A stretch of 64,000 nucleotides of DNA from CAIYRG01 sp963747255 (GCA_963747255.1 CAVVEG010000012.1:1-64000), one strand, 5' to 3'; shown: positions 35,451 through 44,901, counted from the stretch's first letter. The notes: generated by a model from the sequence alone, not told the origin. Numbers and translations: made by a program.

Positions 35451-36815
35451 TTAAGACTTCCCGACGGCCGGATCGCGAAGGTTGTTCGGCGAGCGCATCG
35501 CGTGGACCGGCCATGAAAAGTTTTTCGACAACTGGGAAAACAGCCAGAGGGCGGCGGCGACGCCGACCAGAACCATCAGCCAGCGCACGGTGGTGGCAAG
35601 GCCTGCAGCCGTAATCGATGGCCAGGGAAATTGCCGGAGCACATCGAAGCGGTCCCCCATCCAGTGCCACGCCGTGTGGCCGACGATCACCGAAAGAATG
35701 ATAGTCCCCATCCGTTCGGCGACAACATATTTGAACAGCAGATCGAGCAGCGGCACCGCAAGGACCAGGACGAACAACTGACCGAGCTCAACGCCGATAT
35801 TGAACGAAAGCAGCGATGTCAGCAGATGCGAGCCGGCAAATTGCAGCGTCTGTTTCAAACCGAAGGAGAAGCCAAAGCCGTGCACGAGGCCGAACATGAA
35901 GGTGATGATCCAGCGCCGTTTCGGGCGTTCCACCACGATGTTTTCGAGCGCCATGTAGAAAATGGATGTCGCGATCAGCGTCTCGATCAGTGGAGGAAAC
36001 CACTGCGCGTCGGGGGCATAGTCATAGGCCGAAGCGATCAGGGTAATGGAATGGGCCACCGTAAATGCGGTGACGATGGGAATCAGCGTCCGCAACCGGC
36101 GGAACGGAATAACGAGGCAGAGCAGGAACAGCAGGTGGTCCGTTCCGTCGAGAATGTGGAAGAATCCGAGATTGACGAACCGCGCGGCGGCCTGACTCCA
36201 GCGCGGATCGAGATGAACCAATCCCTCGTCCCCCTGCAGTTCGAATGCCCGCAGGGCGCCGCCGGGCGGCATGAAGCGCAGCACGGTCACGGTATGCTGC
36301 GAAAAGCGGTCGAAGGCGGCGTGAATGGAAAACAGCGAGCGGTCGGACTGGATGGAATATTCAAACAGGACGTCCAGAATCCCCTGTTCCCAGTAGATGT
36401 TGGTTTCCGGTGGCAGCGGCGGACCCGTGACATGTGTGAGGGCTGCGTCATAGCCGGAAAACGAGCGGTCGGAATCCAGCGACATGCGCGCCGAAACGAT
36501 GCGCGGATTGAGAAGCAGCCGGTCGCCTTCATAGACGTCCATATTGTTGGACAGCGCCAGCGTCGCGGCATCGCGCAACGAGCGGTCGACATGCGCCAGA
36601 TCGACAAAATCACGTTCACGGTGCGGAAATTCGACATCCATCGCGGACTTCAGCGGCAGGCGCATCAGCACCCGGAGCGTATTTCCTTCCGGCCTGACAT
36701 AGGCCTGCACGGTCACATCATTCGGAATGTCATGCGCTGCAGTGGGCAAGCCCGGAAGAAGAACTGCCGCGAGCAGCAGCAGTAAACGCAACAAAGATCG
36801 TTCCCGGGAAAACAT
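35451..36815 (-). CDS. HupE/UreJ_2 family membrane protein
   Basis: 454 residues from ATG 36815, with a hydrophobic leader (LLRLLLLLAAVLLPGLPTAAH). About 200 periplasmic residues rich in beta strands come first, then the HupE/UreJ_2 membrane domain: FFHILDGTDHLLFLLCLVIP, VTAFTVAHSITLI, FMFGLVHGFGFSFG, NIGVELGQLFVLVLAVPLL, GHTAWHWMG. The histidine motifs are metal-site candidates; relatives are linked to Ni/Co transport, but this long two-domain form is usually uncharacterised. Confidence 0.8.
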   Translation of the reverse strand: MFSRERSLLRLLLLLAAVLLPGLPTAAHDIPNDVTVQAYVRPEGNTLRVLMRLPLKSAMDVEFPHRERDFVDLAHVDRSLRDAATLALSNNMDVYEGDRLLLNPRIVSARMSLDSDRSFSGYDAALTHVTGPPLPPETNIYWEQGILDVLFEYSIQSDRSLFSIHAAFDRFSQHTVTVLRFMPPGGALRAFELQGDEGLVHLDPRWSQAAARFVNLGFFHILDGTDHLLFLLCLVIPFRRLRTLIPIVTAFTVAHSITLIASAYDYAPDAQWFPPLIETLIATSIFYMALENIVVERPKRRWIITFMFGLVHGFGFSFGLKQTLQFAGSHLLTSLLSFNIGVELGQLFVLVLAVPLLDLLFKYVVAERMGTIILSVIVGHTAWHWMGDRFDVLRQFPWPSITAAGLATTVRWLMVLVGVAAALWLFSQLSKNFSWPVHAMRSPNNLRDPAVGKS

Positions 36816-36906
36816 CCGGCGCGCCGGGCACCGGCCAGCCGGAACGGATACGCGACTTCGTGCCCCTCCGCCGGGGGAGGCCGGGTCAACCAATCTCACC
36901 GCCGGA

Positions 36907-38163
36907 TCACTTCGAGGTGGGCCAGACAACACCCTGCCGCATGGCCGTCACCGGTTTCATGCCCCTGTACATGAATCGTTGGACCCGTTTCCCCTCATAG
37001 GTTTCGGTCGTGTACAGATTGCCCTTCGAATCGATTGCGATGCTGTGCACGCCATAGAACTCACCGGGCTGGCGGCCGCCATCGCCGAAGGACGTGAGTT
37101 CTTTGAGACTCCGGCGGTCGATGATCTTCACGCGCTCATTCACGCCATCGGCCATGAAGATAAAGCGTTGCTGCGGATCTTTGGAAAAAGCGATGTCCCA
37201 CACCGAGCCGGCATTCTTCGTGTTGGTTTCGAAGAAGGCTTCTTTGACGAATTTCCCGTCCGGCGTGAAGATCTGCAGCCGGTCGCCGACGCGGTCGCAG
37301 ACATAGATCAGCCTGTCGATCGACATGTCCGCACAATGCACCGGATTGTGGAACTGCTGCGTCGGCGGCGCGGAAGGGTCATAGGCCGGAAGCGGCGTGT
37401 CGTCCGGCTTGTTTCCATAGGCGCCCCACCACCGCTTCATCACGCCGGTATCGGCATCGAGCACCGCGACACGTTTGTTGAGGTAGCCGTCTGCGACATA
37501 GGCTTCATTGGCCATCTGATCGACCCAGATCTTCGCCACCCGTCCGAAATTGAGCGGATCGTTGCTGTTGCCCTTGAAACCCGCGACCTGGCCCTCACCG
37601 GTCCCGGCGCTGGCATTTGCGTCCCGCCGCGCCCCCTTGTGCCCAACCTGCAGCAGGAACTTTCCGTCCTTGGTGAACTTCAGAAGTTCTGAATCGGCGC
37701 CGCCATTGCCGCCGATCCAGACATTGCCTCTGTAGTCAATGAAAATGCCGTGGTTCGAATCCGGCCATTCATAACCTTCGCCCGGACCACCCCAATGACG
37801 CAGCAGATTGCCTGCCTGATCAAATTCGAGAACAGGCGGCGCCCCTGCGCAGCATTCGCCCTGCCCCGTCTCCAGCGGTTTTTCGTTTCTCGCGAGGGTT
37901 GCGGAGCTGCGATGAATGATCCAGACATGATCGTCCGTATCCACCCAGACGCCAATCGTCGAACCCAGCACCCAGTGATTTGGCAGCGGTTTGGGCCACA
38001 GTGGATCGACTTCGAAGTAAGGCGCCATTACCGCGCCCTTTTCCTGTGCCGCTGCGGTTTTGTCGAGCACCGCACCGGCACCGGCGAGAGCGAGCAGAAT
38101 CGCAGCAAAACCGCTGCCGATCAACAAATTGCGTGAGCGCGTGAGACTTGTCCGAACAGGCAT
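36907..38163 (-). CDS. Secreted NHL/six-bladed beta-propeller protein
   Basis: 418 residues from ATG 38163, behind GGGAGGGGG. N-terminal hydrophobic anchor (LLIGSGFAAILLALAGAGAVL). Propeller blades: GVWVDTDDHVWIIHR, GIFIDYRGNVWIGGNGG, KIWVDQMANEAYVADGY, DMSIDRLIYVCDRVGDRLQIF, DIAFSKDPQQRFIFMADG, SIAIDSKGNLYTTETYEGKR. An intact counterpart of the broken gene at 2471-3603, to which its ends match well (YTTETYEGKRVQRF versus VYTGEVDTGKRVQRF). Probably periplasmic; ligand unknown. Confidence 0.82.
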   Translation of the reverse strand: MPVRTSLTRSRNLLIGSGFAAILLALAGAGAVLDKTAAAQEKGAVMAPYFEVDPLWPKPLPNHWVLGSTIGVWVDTDDHVWIIHRSSATLARNEKPLETGQGECCAGAPPVLEFDQAGNLLRHWGGPGEGYEWPDSNHGIFIDYRGNVWIGGNGGADSELLKFTKDGKFLLQVGHKGARRDANASAGTGEGQVAGFKGNSNDPLNFGRVAKIWVDQMANEAYVADGYLNKRVAVLDADTGVMKRWWGAYGNKPDDTPLPAYDPSAPPTQQFHNPVHCADMSIDRLIYVCDRVGDRLQIFTPDGKFVKEAFFETNTKNAGSVWDIAFSKDPQQRFIFMADGVNERVKIIDRRSLKELTSFGDGGRQPGEFYGVHSIAIDSKGNLYTTETYEGKRVQRFMYRGMKPVTAMRQGVVWPTSK

Positions 38164-38343
38164 ATCCCCCTCCCGCGGGTTTATGGCGTCGGCCAAGCAT
38201 ATCCTGAAATTGGCGGCCCAGAAATCGCTGTGCGGAAATTTTCCTTCTGGAAGAAGAACCGGCGTTTGCCGCAGCCACTTTTATCGGGAAGGGGACAAGT
38301 GCGTTGCCGCAACTCGCCCCGCCCCACTGACCGATCCGGTAAG

Positions 38344-39003
38344 CTATCCCCCCTGCCCGGGGCGATTGGCCGGGGCGAAGGCCCCGTTGTACTGATCGCG
38401 CGCCCCCGCAGGTGCAGGCGTGATCGCCGGCTGGGGGCCGAACACCTGTTCGAGTGCGTAGCGGGCGCAAAGCTCTTCGCCCCCCGCGCCGCCGCCAACG
38501 CCGATTGCGCCTATGATCTGGTCATTGACGATGATTGGATACCCACCCTGCTGGGGGTTGAGCCCGAACTGCTGCATACGCATTTGCGTTGACAGATCTT
38601 CATAAGAACGGGCAGTGATGATCCGGGACGGCTCCCGCGTCAGAAGCGCCGTCCTGGCCTTTTCTTCTGCGGCGCGCTGATTAAGGTAGCTCTGCCCGTC
38701 CATCCTGTGCTCGTGGATGATCCGGCCCGCCGTATCGAGGATCACAACGGTCGCAGTGGCGTTGTGCTGCCGCGCGAAATCTTCGCAGGTATGGGCCAGC
38801 CGTTCGGCGACTTCGGCCGACACTGTCATGTGGTCGTGCACCCCAAATCGCGAGCCGCTCTGAGGATCGATCAGGTATTGCGGCGGCACGGGCCCCGAAA
38901 AGGTCAGGGATGGCGGTTTGAGCGCCTGCTGTGCCGCGTAGGCGCCACCGGCGATCGCGAAGGCCGCGCCTGCCGACAGAAGAATGCGTGCAAAACGAGA
39001 CAT
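38344..39003 (-). CDS. GlcG/HbpS-type heme-binding-like secreted protein
   Basis: 219 residues from ATG 39003. Signal peptide (ILLSAGAAFAIAGGAYAA), then the GlcG/HbpS fold: LAHTCEDFARQHNATATVVILDTAGRIIHEHRMDGQ, AAEEKARTAL, GGYPIIVNDQIIGAIGVGGGAGGEELCARYAL. HbpS of Streptomyces binds heme and senses redox stress; most proteobacterial relatives are uncharacterised and exported. The last ~30 residues are proline/alanine-rich. Confidence 0.8.
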   Translation of the reverse strand: MSRFARILLSAGAAFAIAGGAYAAQQALKPPSLTFSGPVPPQYLIDPQSGSRFGVHDHMTVSAEVAERLAHTCEDFARQHNATATVVILDTAGRIIHEHRMDGQSYLNQRAAEEKARTALLTREPSRIITARSYEDLSTQMRMQQFGLNPQQGGYPIIVNDQIIGAIGVGGGAGGEELCARYALEQVFGPQPAITPAPAGARDQYNGAFAPANRPGQGG

Positions 39004-39152
39004 GCTTTCCTCCCATGGCTGACCGGGTATCCGCTGCGACGGCCGGACCGGCAAACCCGCAGCACCATAAAAAATGGCGGGCTCCCGGTCCAGTGGCCTG
39101 GCCTTGAAGACACAAGTCGGTCCCGCCACTCCGCGCCGGCTATTCCTGCAAA

Positions 39153-40247
39153 TTATCTGGAGCTTGCGGGCGGCGAGGCAGGCGCGGCAGTTTTGGGCGT
39201 ATCGAGCGGTTTCAGCAAAGTCTCGCGGTCGGAAATGAACTGCTGAACCTTGTCATCGGGCAGCTTGAAGGCCCAGCCGCCAAGGCTCGCATTGATTTTC
39301 GTCGCCTCATCCTGGACTTTCGGGTTTGTGGCACTTGCTGTGACCGTAGCCCAATGCTCCATTCCCCGAGTGGCGATCTTCACCGTCAGATCAAGTCCAT
39401 CGAAGGTATGTTCGACCGATTGCGGCGCTTTGGAGAAATCAAATTGATCCGGCTTTGCGACGTCATCGAAGGTGAAGCTTGCAATCGCGCCCGCCACACC
39501 ATCGGGCGAACCATCGAATGACAGCGACCGCCCCGCCGGCATATCGAGCAGCTTGAAATCCGGCTGGTTCCTGGTGTCGCGCTGAAGATTGTAGCTCGGT
39601 CCTTTTTCGGGCGTTACGCTGGCCCCCTTGATGCGGTCGCGCGCGATATTCAGCACATTGTGGTCGAGCCAATCCGTGACGCCTGACTTCAGAGTCAGGC
39701 TGCCGCGGGCAAGCCATGACTGGTTCTCGCCGGGGTGACGCACATAGAGCGTATTGCGCCCGAGATCGTCGGCCGCTCCTTCGCCATGACCCGCGAGCAG
39801 TTCGCCAATGGGCTTGCCGGAATTATCCGACAGTTTCACGTCGACGGCATCTCCGCCCTTGTCGGGGGCGATCAACCCGACATAGCTGAGCCAGTCGGCG
39901 CGGCCGGTTTTTGGCTCAAGCACGGTCAAATCGGCGAGGCCGAGCGCGGTTGAACGCACTTGTCCCGGGTCGGCGGGAAAATCATTGCGTTCAACAATTA
40001 CCCATTTCCCCTGCTGCAAGCGGATATGGAAGGAGCCGGTTTTGCTGGTGATCGCGATTTCACCCAACTGCGCCAGCCGATCGGACAATCCCGGAAAAAA
40101 TGGGTGCGGCCGGAATTGCGGCGCCGTGGAGTTCGACTGCTGGAATACCGCAGCTGTGGCGAGCGCCAGCGCTGCGGCTGTGGCGCCGAGAAGAACCACA
40201 ACCTGTCGCCGTTTAGGGTCGCGTCTGATTGCGATCGCGTCTGCCAT
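39153..40247 (-). CDS. DUF4340 protein of a Gld-type ABC locus
   Basis: 364 residues from ATG 40247. One N-terminal membrane helix (VVVLLGATAAALALATAAVF), then the DUF4340 repeat domain in the periplasm (AITSKTGSFHIRLQQGKWVI; DLTVLEPKTGRADWLSYVGL; NTLYVRHPGENQSWLARGSL). The partner genes for the ABC ATPase, permease and GldG-like subunit precede it on the same strand with almost no gaps. Its job is unknown; it may cap or regulate the transporter. Confidence 0.82.
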   Translation of the reverse strand: MADAIAIRRDPKRRQVVVLLGATAAALALATAAVFQQSNSTAPQFRPHPFFPGLSDRLAQLGEIAITSKTGSFHIRLQQGKWVIVERNDFPADPGQVRSTALGLADLTVLEPKTGRADWLSYVGLIAPDKGGDAVDVKLSDNSGKPIGELLAGHGEGAADDLGRNTLYVRHPGENQSWLARGSLTLKSGVTDWLDHNVLNIARDRIKGASVTPEKGPSYNLQRDTRNQPDFKLLDMPAGRSLSFDGSPDGVAGAIASFTFDDVAKPDQFDFSKAPQSVEHTFDGLDLTVKIATRGMEHWATVTASATNPKVQDEATKINASLGGWAFKLPDDKVQQFISDRETLLKPLDTPKTAAPASPPASSR

Positions 40248-40248
40248 T

Positions 40249-42186
40249 TCAAATTCCCCTTGCACGGGCGCGCCGGCGGCTCCGCACCAATGAGACCGCG
40301 ATTGCTGCGAAGCCGATCAGGATCGGCACGAGAGCGATGTTCAGGAATGCCAGCGCCGTCCCGAGGCGTTCCACATTCTGGCGCAAATTCGCCTGGACCT
40401 GCCGCAGGGAAGCGCGGGACTGCACGAGATCGCGGCGGAATTTGTCGATCTGTGCCTGCTGCTCCTTCGACAGCACCGGCGCGCCGGTCTGGGATTGCTG
40501 GTTCGGTCCCTGCAGTTGGCGCAGGCTCGCTTCTGTTGCGGTCACCTTCTGCTGCAACTGCTGTTCTTCGGCGAGGAAGCGGTTCTCCGCATCGCGGCGG
40601 ATTCGGTCCACAACGAGGAATGGCCGAGCCGACCGTTCGCGCGTGCGCAGGCTGATCAGGTCGTTGGAGCCCATCATGTTCTCCACCGCATTCATCACCA
40701 GTGCACCATTGTCGGCCGAGGGAACTGCGACACGCTGGCCCAGTACGTTCTGCACCTGAACCCAGAAGCGGTCGTCAAGCATGTCGCTGTCGGCGAATAC
40801 AAGCACATTGATATTCTTCGAATCCTTGATCTGCGGAGGCAGCGGTCCGGCGTCTTTCGGCACATCGGTCGCCGCCGCATCGGCCGATTTGGTGGCCGGT
40901 GCGCCATTCGGGAATGCCGTTTTCGCCGGACCGGAAACGCGCGCGCCCAGCACATATCTGGCGCCGGTTGGTTCAAACCGCCGCAACAGATCCGAAGGAT
41001 TCTGGGTTACCCGAACCTGGAGAGAATTGAGCAGGCCCGCCCTCGAGGAACTGGTCAGCAGCGGCAGGAATTTCGTGGCGGCGCCCGGATGCTGTTTCAG
41101 CGCGCCGGCGCTCGCCATGTTGATCATCTGCAGATTGGCGGTTACCGGATCGGTCTTGTTGAAGTTTTCGGGCGTCAGCCGCAGCCAGGCGAGATAGTCC
41201 AGCACCTGCGGCTGACCGTTCTGCCCATTGACCTGTACCGGCTGGGCCAGATCGGCATCGCCCACGACCTTGCCGGGATCGAAATCCAGGCCCCATGCGG
41301 CCATCAACGGGCCAAGTGTCGAACTGGTTTTGTCGCCCTGATCCTGGATTCCCGGCCCCTGCTGAGCCGAGCTTTCCGAAAGCGGGTCAACAAACACGAT
41401 GGCATGGCCACCGCGCAGGACAAACTGATCGATCGCATATTCGACTTTGTTGTCGAGATTGGCGGGATGAACGACGAGCAGTGTCGATACATTCGCCGGT
41501 ATGCGGTCCGTCGTTGCCGGGTCCAGCATCTGGACGTCGTAGATATCCTTGAGCTGCTGGAAAAAAACGTAAGGCTGCGAATTGCCAGCCAAAGCCGCCT
41601 GCAAACCACCCGCGCCCGCTTCCAGCGACAGAGACGAAATCACCCCGAGCTTTGGCTTCTGCGGCTGCGATAATTTGTAGATCATCGAAGATACGTCGTA
41701 TTCGAGATATTCCTCGCGCGATTGGTCGAAGAACGGGATCACCTCATGCCCCGCCAGCGTGTTGGTGCCGACAAGGCCAAAATAAACATTATCGCCGTCT
41801 TGAGTCGGTGCGCCGGTCAAGCCCTGCGCGACCGCCTCATCCTCGGCAGGGGTGAAAGCCTTCGGATCGATTTCTTCGAGAATGATCTTGCCGCTTCCGA
41901 GCGAAGAATATTGCTTCAGCATGTCGCGAACGCGTTGCGCATAGGCAACCACCTGCGCATATCCGGACGCCTGCTCGCGTGAGAAATAGAAGCGCAGCGT
42001 AACCGGCTCCTGCAGCCTGGCCAGGGTCGATTTTGTGCCCGGCGACAACGTGTAAAGGCCGTTTTGTGTGAGATCCAGCTGGGCGTTGCCGAGCCAGGAG
42101 TTCGACACGATGTTGACCGCGACGAACAGCACCACGCCGAGCGCGATCGTGAGAAATGCGGAGCTTCTGCGGGACAGGTTTTTCAT
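40249..42186 (-). CDS. GldG-like ABC transporter auxiliary subunit
   Basis: 645 residues. N-terminal helix (FLTIALGVVLFVAVNIVS), the DLTQNGLYTLSPGTKSTLARL motif of the GldG/DUF4350-like 'ABC-type uncharacterised' family, a long periplasmic domain with LGVISSLSLE and VHPANLDNKVEYAIDQFVLRGGHAIVFVDP, a coiled-coil region rich in glutamine (EEQQLQQKVTATEASLRQLQ) and a C-terminal helix ending in a basic tail. Coupled to the permease gene by overlapping stop/start (TGATG). Confidence 0.85.
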   Translation of the reverse strand: MKNLSRRSSAFLTIALGVVLFVAVNIVSNSWLGNAQLDLTQNGLYTLSPGTKSTLARLQEPVTLRFYFSREQASGYAQVVAYAQRVRDMLKQYSSLGSGKIILEEIDPKAFTPAEDEAVAQGLTGAPTQDGDNVYFGLVGTNTLAGHEVIPFFDQSREEYLEYDVSSMIYKLSQPQKPKLGVISSLSLEAGAGGLQAALAGNSQPYVFFQQLKDIYDVQMLDPATTDRIPANVSTLLVVHPANLDNKVEYAIDQFVLRGGHAIVFVDPLSESSAQQGPGIQDQGDKTSSTLGPLMAAWGLDFDPGKVVGDADLAQPVQVNGQNGQPQVLDYLAWLRLTPENFNKTDPVTANLQMINMASAGALKQHPGAATKFLPLLTSSSRAGLLNSLQVRVTQNPSDLLRRFEPTGARYVLGARVSGPAKTAFPNGAPATKSADAAATDVPKDAGPLPPQIKDSKNINVLVFADSDMLDDRFWVQVQNVLGQRVAVPSADNGALVMNAVENMMGSNDLISLRTRERSARPFLVVDRIRRDAENRFLAEEQQLQQKVTATEASLRQLQGPNQQSQTGAPVLSKEQQAQIDKFRRDLVQSRASLRQVQANLRQNVERLGTALAFLNIALVPILIGFAAIAVSLVRSRRRARARGI

Positions 42187-42920
42187 CAGTTCGACTTCTT
42201 CAGATCGACCAGGACGACATTGACCATCAGGAACAGCGCGATCAACGAGCCAAAAAAGATCAGGTCCCGAAGATCAATGACGCCGGATGAGATGGCCTGA
42301 AAATGAGTGAGGAAGCTGAAGCTGGAAATCGTATTCACCAGTACAACCGGCGCCCAGGCCTGGAACACGTCAAGCACAAGCGGCGCACCCGCAATGGTGA
42401 ACAGGAAGCAGACGACCACGCTGACGACAAATGCAATCACCTGATTGCTGGTGGTGGCAGAAATTGCCGCTGAAATGGCGAGGTAACCGCCGGCCATCAG
42501 GAAACTTCCCAAATAACTGGCGACAATGACGCCGTTATCCGGATTCCCGAGGTAATTCACAGTAATCCAGATCGGAAAAGTCAGCAGCAGCGCCACGCCT
42601 GCAAAAGCCCACGCGGCAAGAAATTTTCCGGTGACACTGGCCCAGACCGGAACCGGCAGAGTGAGCAGCAACTCCATGGTCCCCAGGCGGCGTTCTTCGG
42701 CCCAGAGTCGCATGCCGACGGCGGGCACGAGGAACAGGTAGAGCCATGGATGGTAGCCGAAGAATACGCTGAGATTGGCTACGCCATTATCGTAGAAATG
42801 GCCGACATAGAAGGTGAAGGCCCCCATCGCGAGCAGAAAGATCACGATGAACACGTAGGCGACGGGGGTGGCGAAATAGGCGCTGAATTCGCGCTTGAAG
42901 ATGGCGAATACCTGTCTCAT
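42186..42920 (-). CDS. ABC-2 type permease (GldF-like)
   Basis: 244 residues, six membrane helices: YVFIVIFLLAMGAFTF at the N-terminus, LYLFLVPAVGMRLWAEERRLGTMELLLTLPV, FLAAWAFAGVALLLTFPIW, SYLGSFLMAGGYLAISAAIS, IAFVVSVVVCFLFTIAG and LIFFGSLIALFLMVN. The EERRLGTMELLLTLPV coupling helix is characteristic of GldF/ABC-2 permeases. Overlaps both neighbours by a few bases. Confidence 0.88.
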   Translation of the reverse strand: MRQVFAIFKREFSAYFATPVAYVFIVIFLLAMGAFTFYVGHFYDNGVANLSVFFGYHPWLYLFLVPAVGMRLWAEERRLGTMELLLTLPVPVWASVTGKFLAAWAFAGVALLLTFPIWITVNYLGNPDNGVIVASYLGSFLMAGGYLAISAAISATTSNQVIAFVVSVVVCFLFTIAGAPLVLDVFQAWAPVVLVNTISSFSFLTHFQAISSGVIDLRDLIFFGSLIALFLMVNVVLVDLKKSN

Positions 42921-43888
42921 GCGAATGCTTCCACTCTTTCTCGCGCGCGTTTCGCATCGGTTGTGGTAATCGCCCGGAAAACATCATCCAGGCGCCCGGC
43001 CTCGGCATAGAGTTCGCGCACGTCCCAGTGTTCGGATAGCGCGAGCTGACTCACCCGCTCGATGATCAGCTCGTTATTTTTCGGGTAGGCGGTGATGGTG
43101 CCGATATCAGCTCCGCGCGAGATTTGCTCGACCGCTGCAATGCCCGGCTGCTGCCGCAGTGCGGTCGCCGCGATCTCGACCTGTGGCAGCGGCAGAGACA
43201 GCGTGACGGCATTGTGGTGGCGGGAGCGCGCGAGCAAATTCGCCGGAGTGCCATCCGCAACGATCCTGCCCCTGTCGATGATCACTGCGCGGGTGCAGAT
43301 CGCTTCCACCTCTTCCAGCAGATGTGTGGAGATGATGATCGCCTTTTCTTTCGCCATTCCGAGGATCAGGCTGCGGACGCTGTGCTTCTGATTGGGATCG
43401 AGTCCGTCGGTGGGTTCATCCATCACCAGCACAGGAGGATCATGCAGAATGGCTTGTGCAAGACCAACGCGCCGCTTGAAACCTTTGGAGAGGGTTTCAA
43501 TCGGTTGATCCAGGACCGGCTCGAGCTCCGTGCGCGCTGCGGCATCGGCGGCGCGCCGCTTTGCTTCCTTTCGGGAGAAGCCGCGCACCTGAGCAATGAA
43601 CAAAAGGAAATGACGCGGAGTCATATCCCCATAGGCCGGCGCACCTTCCGGCAGATATCCAAGATGCTTCTGCGCGGCGATGGTGTCGGTCTCGACATCA
43701 TGACCGCAGATCGATACGCGACCTGAAGTCGGCGCCAGATAACCGGCTATCATTTTCATCGTGGTCGATTTGCCGGCACCATTGGGGCCGAGAAAGCCGA
43801 GCACTTCGCCCCTGGCGACGTTGAGGTCGATCCCGGAGACGGCGGCGATCGGTCCAAAATTGCGGGTCAGTTGTTCAATGACGATCAT
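42917..43888 (-). CDS. ABC transporter ATP-binding protein (GldA-like)
   Basis: 323 residues from ATG 43888; a start at 43954 only adds a basic leader. Walker A GPNGAGKST, Q-loop, signature LSKGFKRRVGLAQAILHDPPVLVMDEPT with Walker B, and a His switch in ISTHLLEEVEA. The C-terminal ~70 residues are the accessory domain common in drug/lipid/Gld exporters. First gene of a four-gene operon (ATPase, permease, GldG-like, DUF4340). Confidence 0.9.
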   Translation of the reverse strand: MIVIEQLTRNFGPIAAVSGIDLNVARGEVLGFLGPNGAGKSTTMKMIAGYLAPTSGRVSICGHDVETDTIAAQKHLGYLPEGAPAYGDMTPRHFLLFIAQVRGFSRKEAKRRAADAAARTELEPVLDQPIETLSKGFKRRVGLAQAILHDPPVLVMDEPTDGLDPNQKHSVRSLILGMAKEKAIIISTHLLEEVEAICTRAVIIDRGRIVADGTPANLLARSRHHNAVTLSLPLPQVEIAATALRQQPGIAAVEQISRGADIGTITAYPKNNELIIERVSQLALSEHWDVRELYAEAGRLDDVFRAITTTDAKRARERVEAFA

Positions 43889-44035
43889 GTCTTTCGCATT
43901 TCGTCCATGCGCGGCGCGGCGAATCGTCCGCAAGGCTGCGCGAATAGGCCGCATGGTGTAAAAAAATCAGGTTGCGGCCGCAACCCCGCTCAAGCAATTG
44001 TGCGACTGGTCTTGTTCGGCATGGCCGATTCGCAC

Positions 44036-44065
44036 AACAAAAAGCCGGCCCCCAAAGGGGCCGGC
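44036..44065 (-). terminator. Intrinsic terminator (minus strand)
   Basis: Stem GCCGGCCCC/GGGGCCGGC with a 4-bp loop (44044-44065), followed on the minus strand by a T-run (the A-rich stretch at 44039-44043). Its source gene on the minus strand is not obvious; it may insulate the Gld-type operon from upstream transcription. Confidence 0.55.
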
Positions 44066-44310
44066 AAGGCCAATCCGGAAATCTTTCTTGATCTTGAAAC
44101 GCCGGCTGGCGGAGCCACCCGACCGGCAGGGGCTGGGGGGCTGGGTCAAACTCCCGGTCGGGCGCATCTCGCGCCAACCGACTGTTTTATAATGCCAATT
44201 CAAAGGGGCATGGGGGTGTTCGCTTTCGGGCAATTTGAAGGCGGTGATCAACGCTGTGTGAGTGCGGCAGGGGTCTTGCAGCGGAACACGGGAGGATTAA
44301 TCTTCGGGAT

Positions 44311-44724
44311 ATGAGCGATGATCCCATAGTTTTCGCCCGTGCGGAGTTGCCGTCATCCGCACGGAGCGTCTCCTGGGGCGCAACCGGCGCCAGCAACGGC
44401 AACACCGCCTTTCCCGAAATTCGCGAACGCGTCCGATTCGACGCGTGGGAACTGAAACGTATTCTCGACCTCTATGGTGCCATGGTGATGGCGGGCGAGT
44501 GGCGCGATTACGCAATCGATTTCCGCAGCGAGGTCGCCGTTTTTTCGGTATTTCGCCGATCGAGCGAAATGCCGCTTTATACGATTGAGAAGCGGCCCAG
44601 GCTGAGAGAGCGGCAGGGCCAATATTCCATCATCGCAGCAGGAGGACGCGTATTGAAGCGCGGGAATGATCTTTCCGCCGTGCTTCGTACACTGCAGATC
44701 AAACTGCTAAGACTGGTGGAATAA
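44311..44724 (+). CDS. DUF2794 protein
   Basis: 137 residues after GGGAGGATT. Conserved core: VRFDAWELKRILDLYGAMVMAGEWRDYAIDF, VFSVFRRSSEMPLYTIEKRP, GQYSIIAAGGRVLKRGNDL and VLRTLQIKLLRLVE. DUF2794 is widespread and nearly restricted to alphaproteobacteria; function unknown. The 3' end overlaps the RHH gene on the other strand by 18 bp. Confidence 0.87.
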   Translation: MSDDPIVFARAELPSSARSVSWGATGASNGNTAFPEIRERVRFDAWELKRILDLYGAMVMAGEWRDYAIDFRSEVAVFSVFRRSSEMPLYTIEKRPRLRERQGQYSIIAAGGRVLKRGNDLSAVLRTLQIKLLRLVE

Positions 44725-44901
44725 AGCAGCCTCACCGCAGGCCGGCGCGCGCCTGCGCGGCACCGCCGGGCGCTGCCGGTCTGCTGCTTCGGTGAGCAGC
44801 CGGCGCAAACAATCTTCAAAGCCTTCGCCATTTTGCCAGGCCAGTTCCTTAAGACGCCGAAGCATCTTATCGTCAAAGCCGTAAATCGTGATCTGGTTCA
44901 T
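44707..44901 (-). CDS. Orphan ribbon-helix-helix protein (FitA/antitoxin-like)
   Basis: 64 residues. N-terminal beta strand (NQITIYGFDD) and two helices (KMLRRLKELAWQNGEGFEDCLRRLLTEAAD) give the FitA/Arc-type RHH fold, which binds DNA as a dimer and in FitAB-type systems neutralises a PIN toxin. No toxin gene is adjacent. The last ~20 residues are a basic, proline-rich tail. Function as an orphan antitoxin or regulator is inference. Confidence 0.65.
   Translation of the reverse strand: MNQITIYGFDDKMLRRLKELAWQNGEGFEDCLRRLLTEAADRQRPAVPRRRAPACGEAALFHQS

Noticed and set aside
43967..44310. Proline/glycine-rich open frames on both strands upstream of DUF2794
   Set aside because: They cross a strong hairpin and look like low-complexity shadow frames, with no support for a protein.
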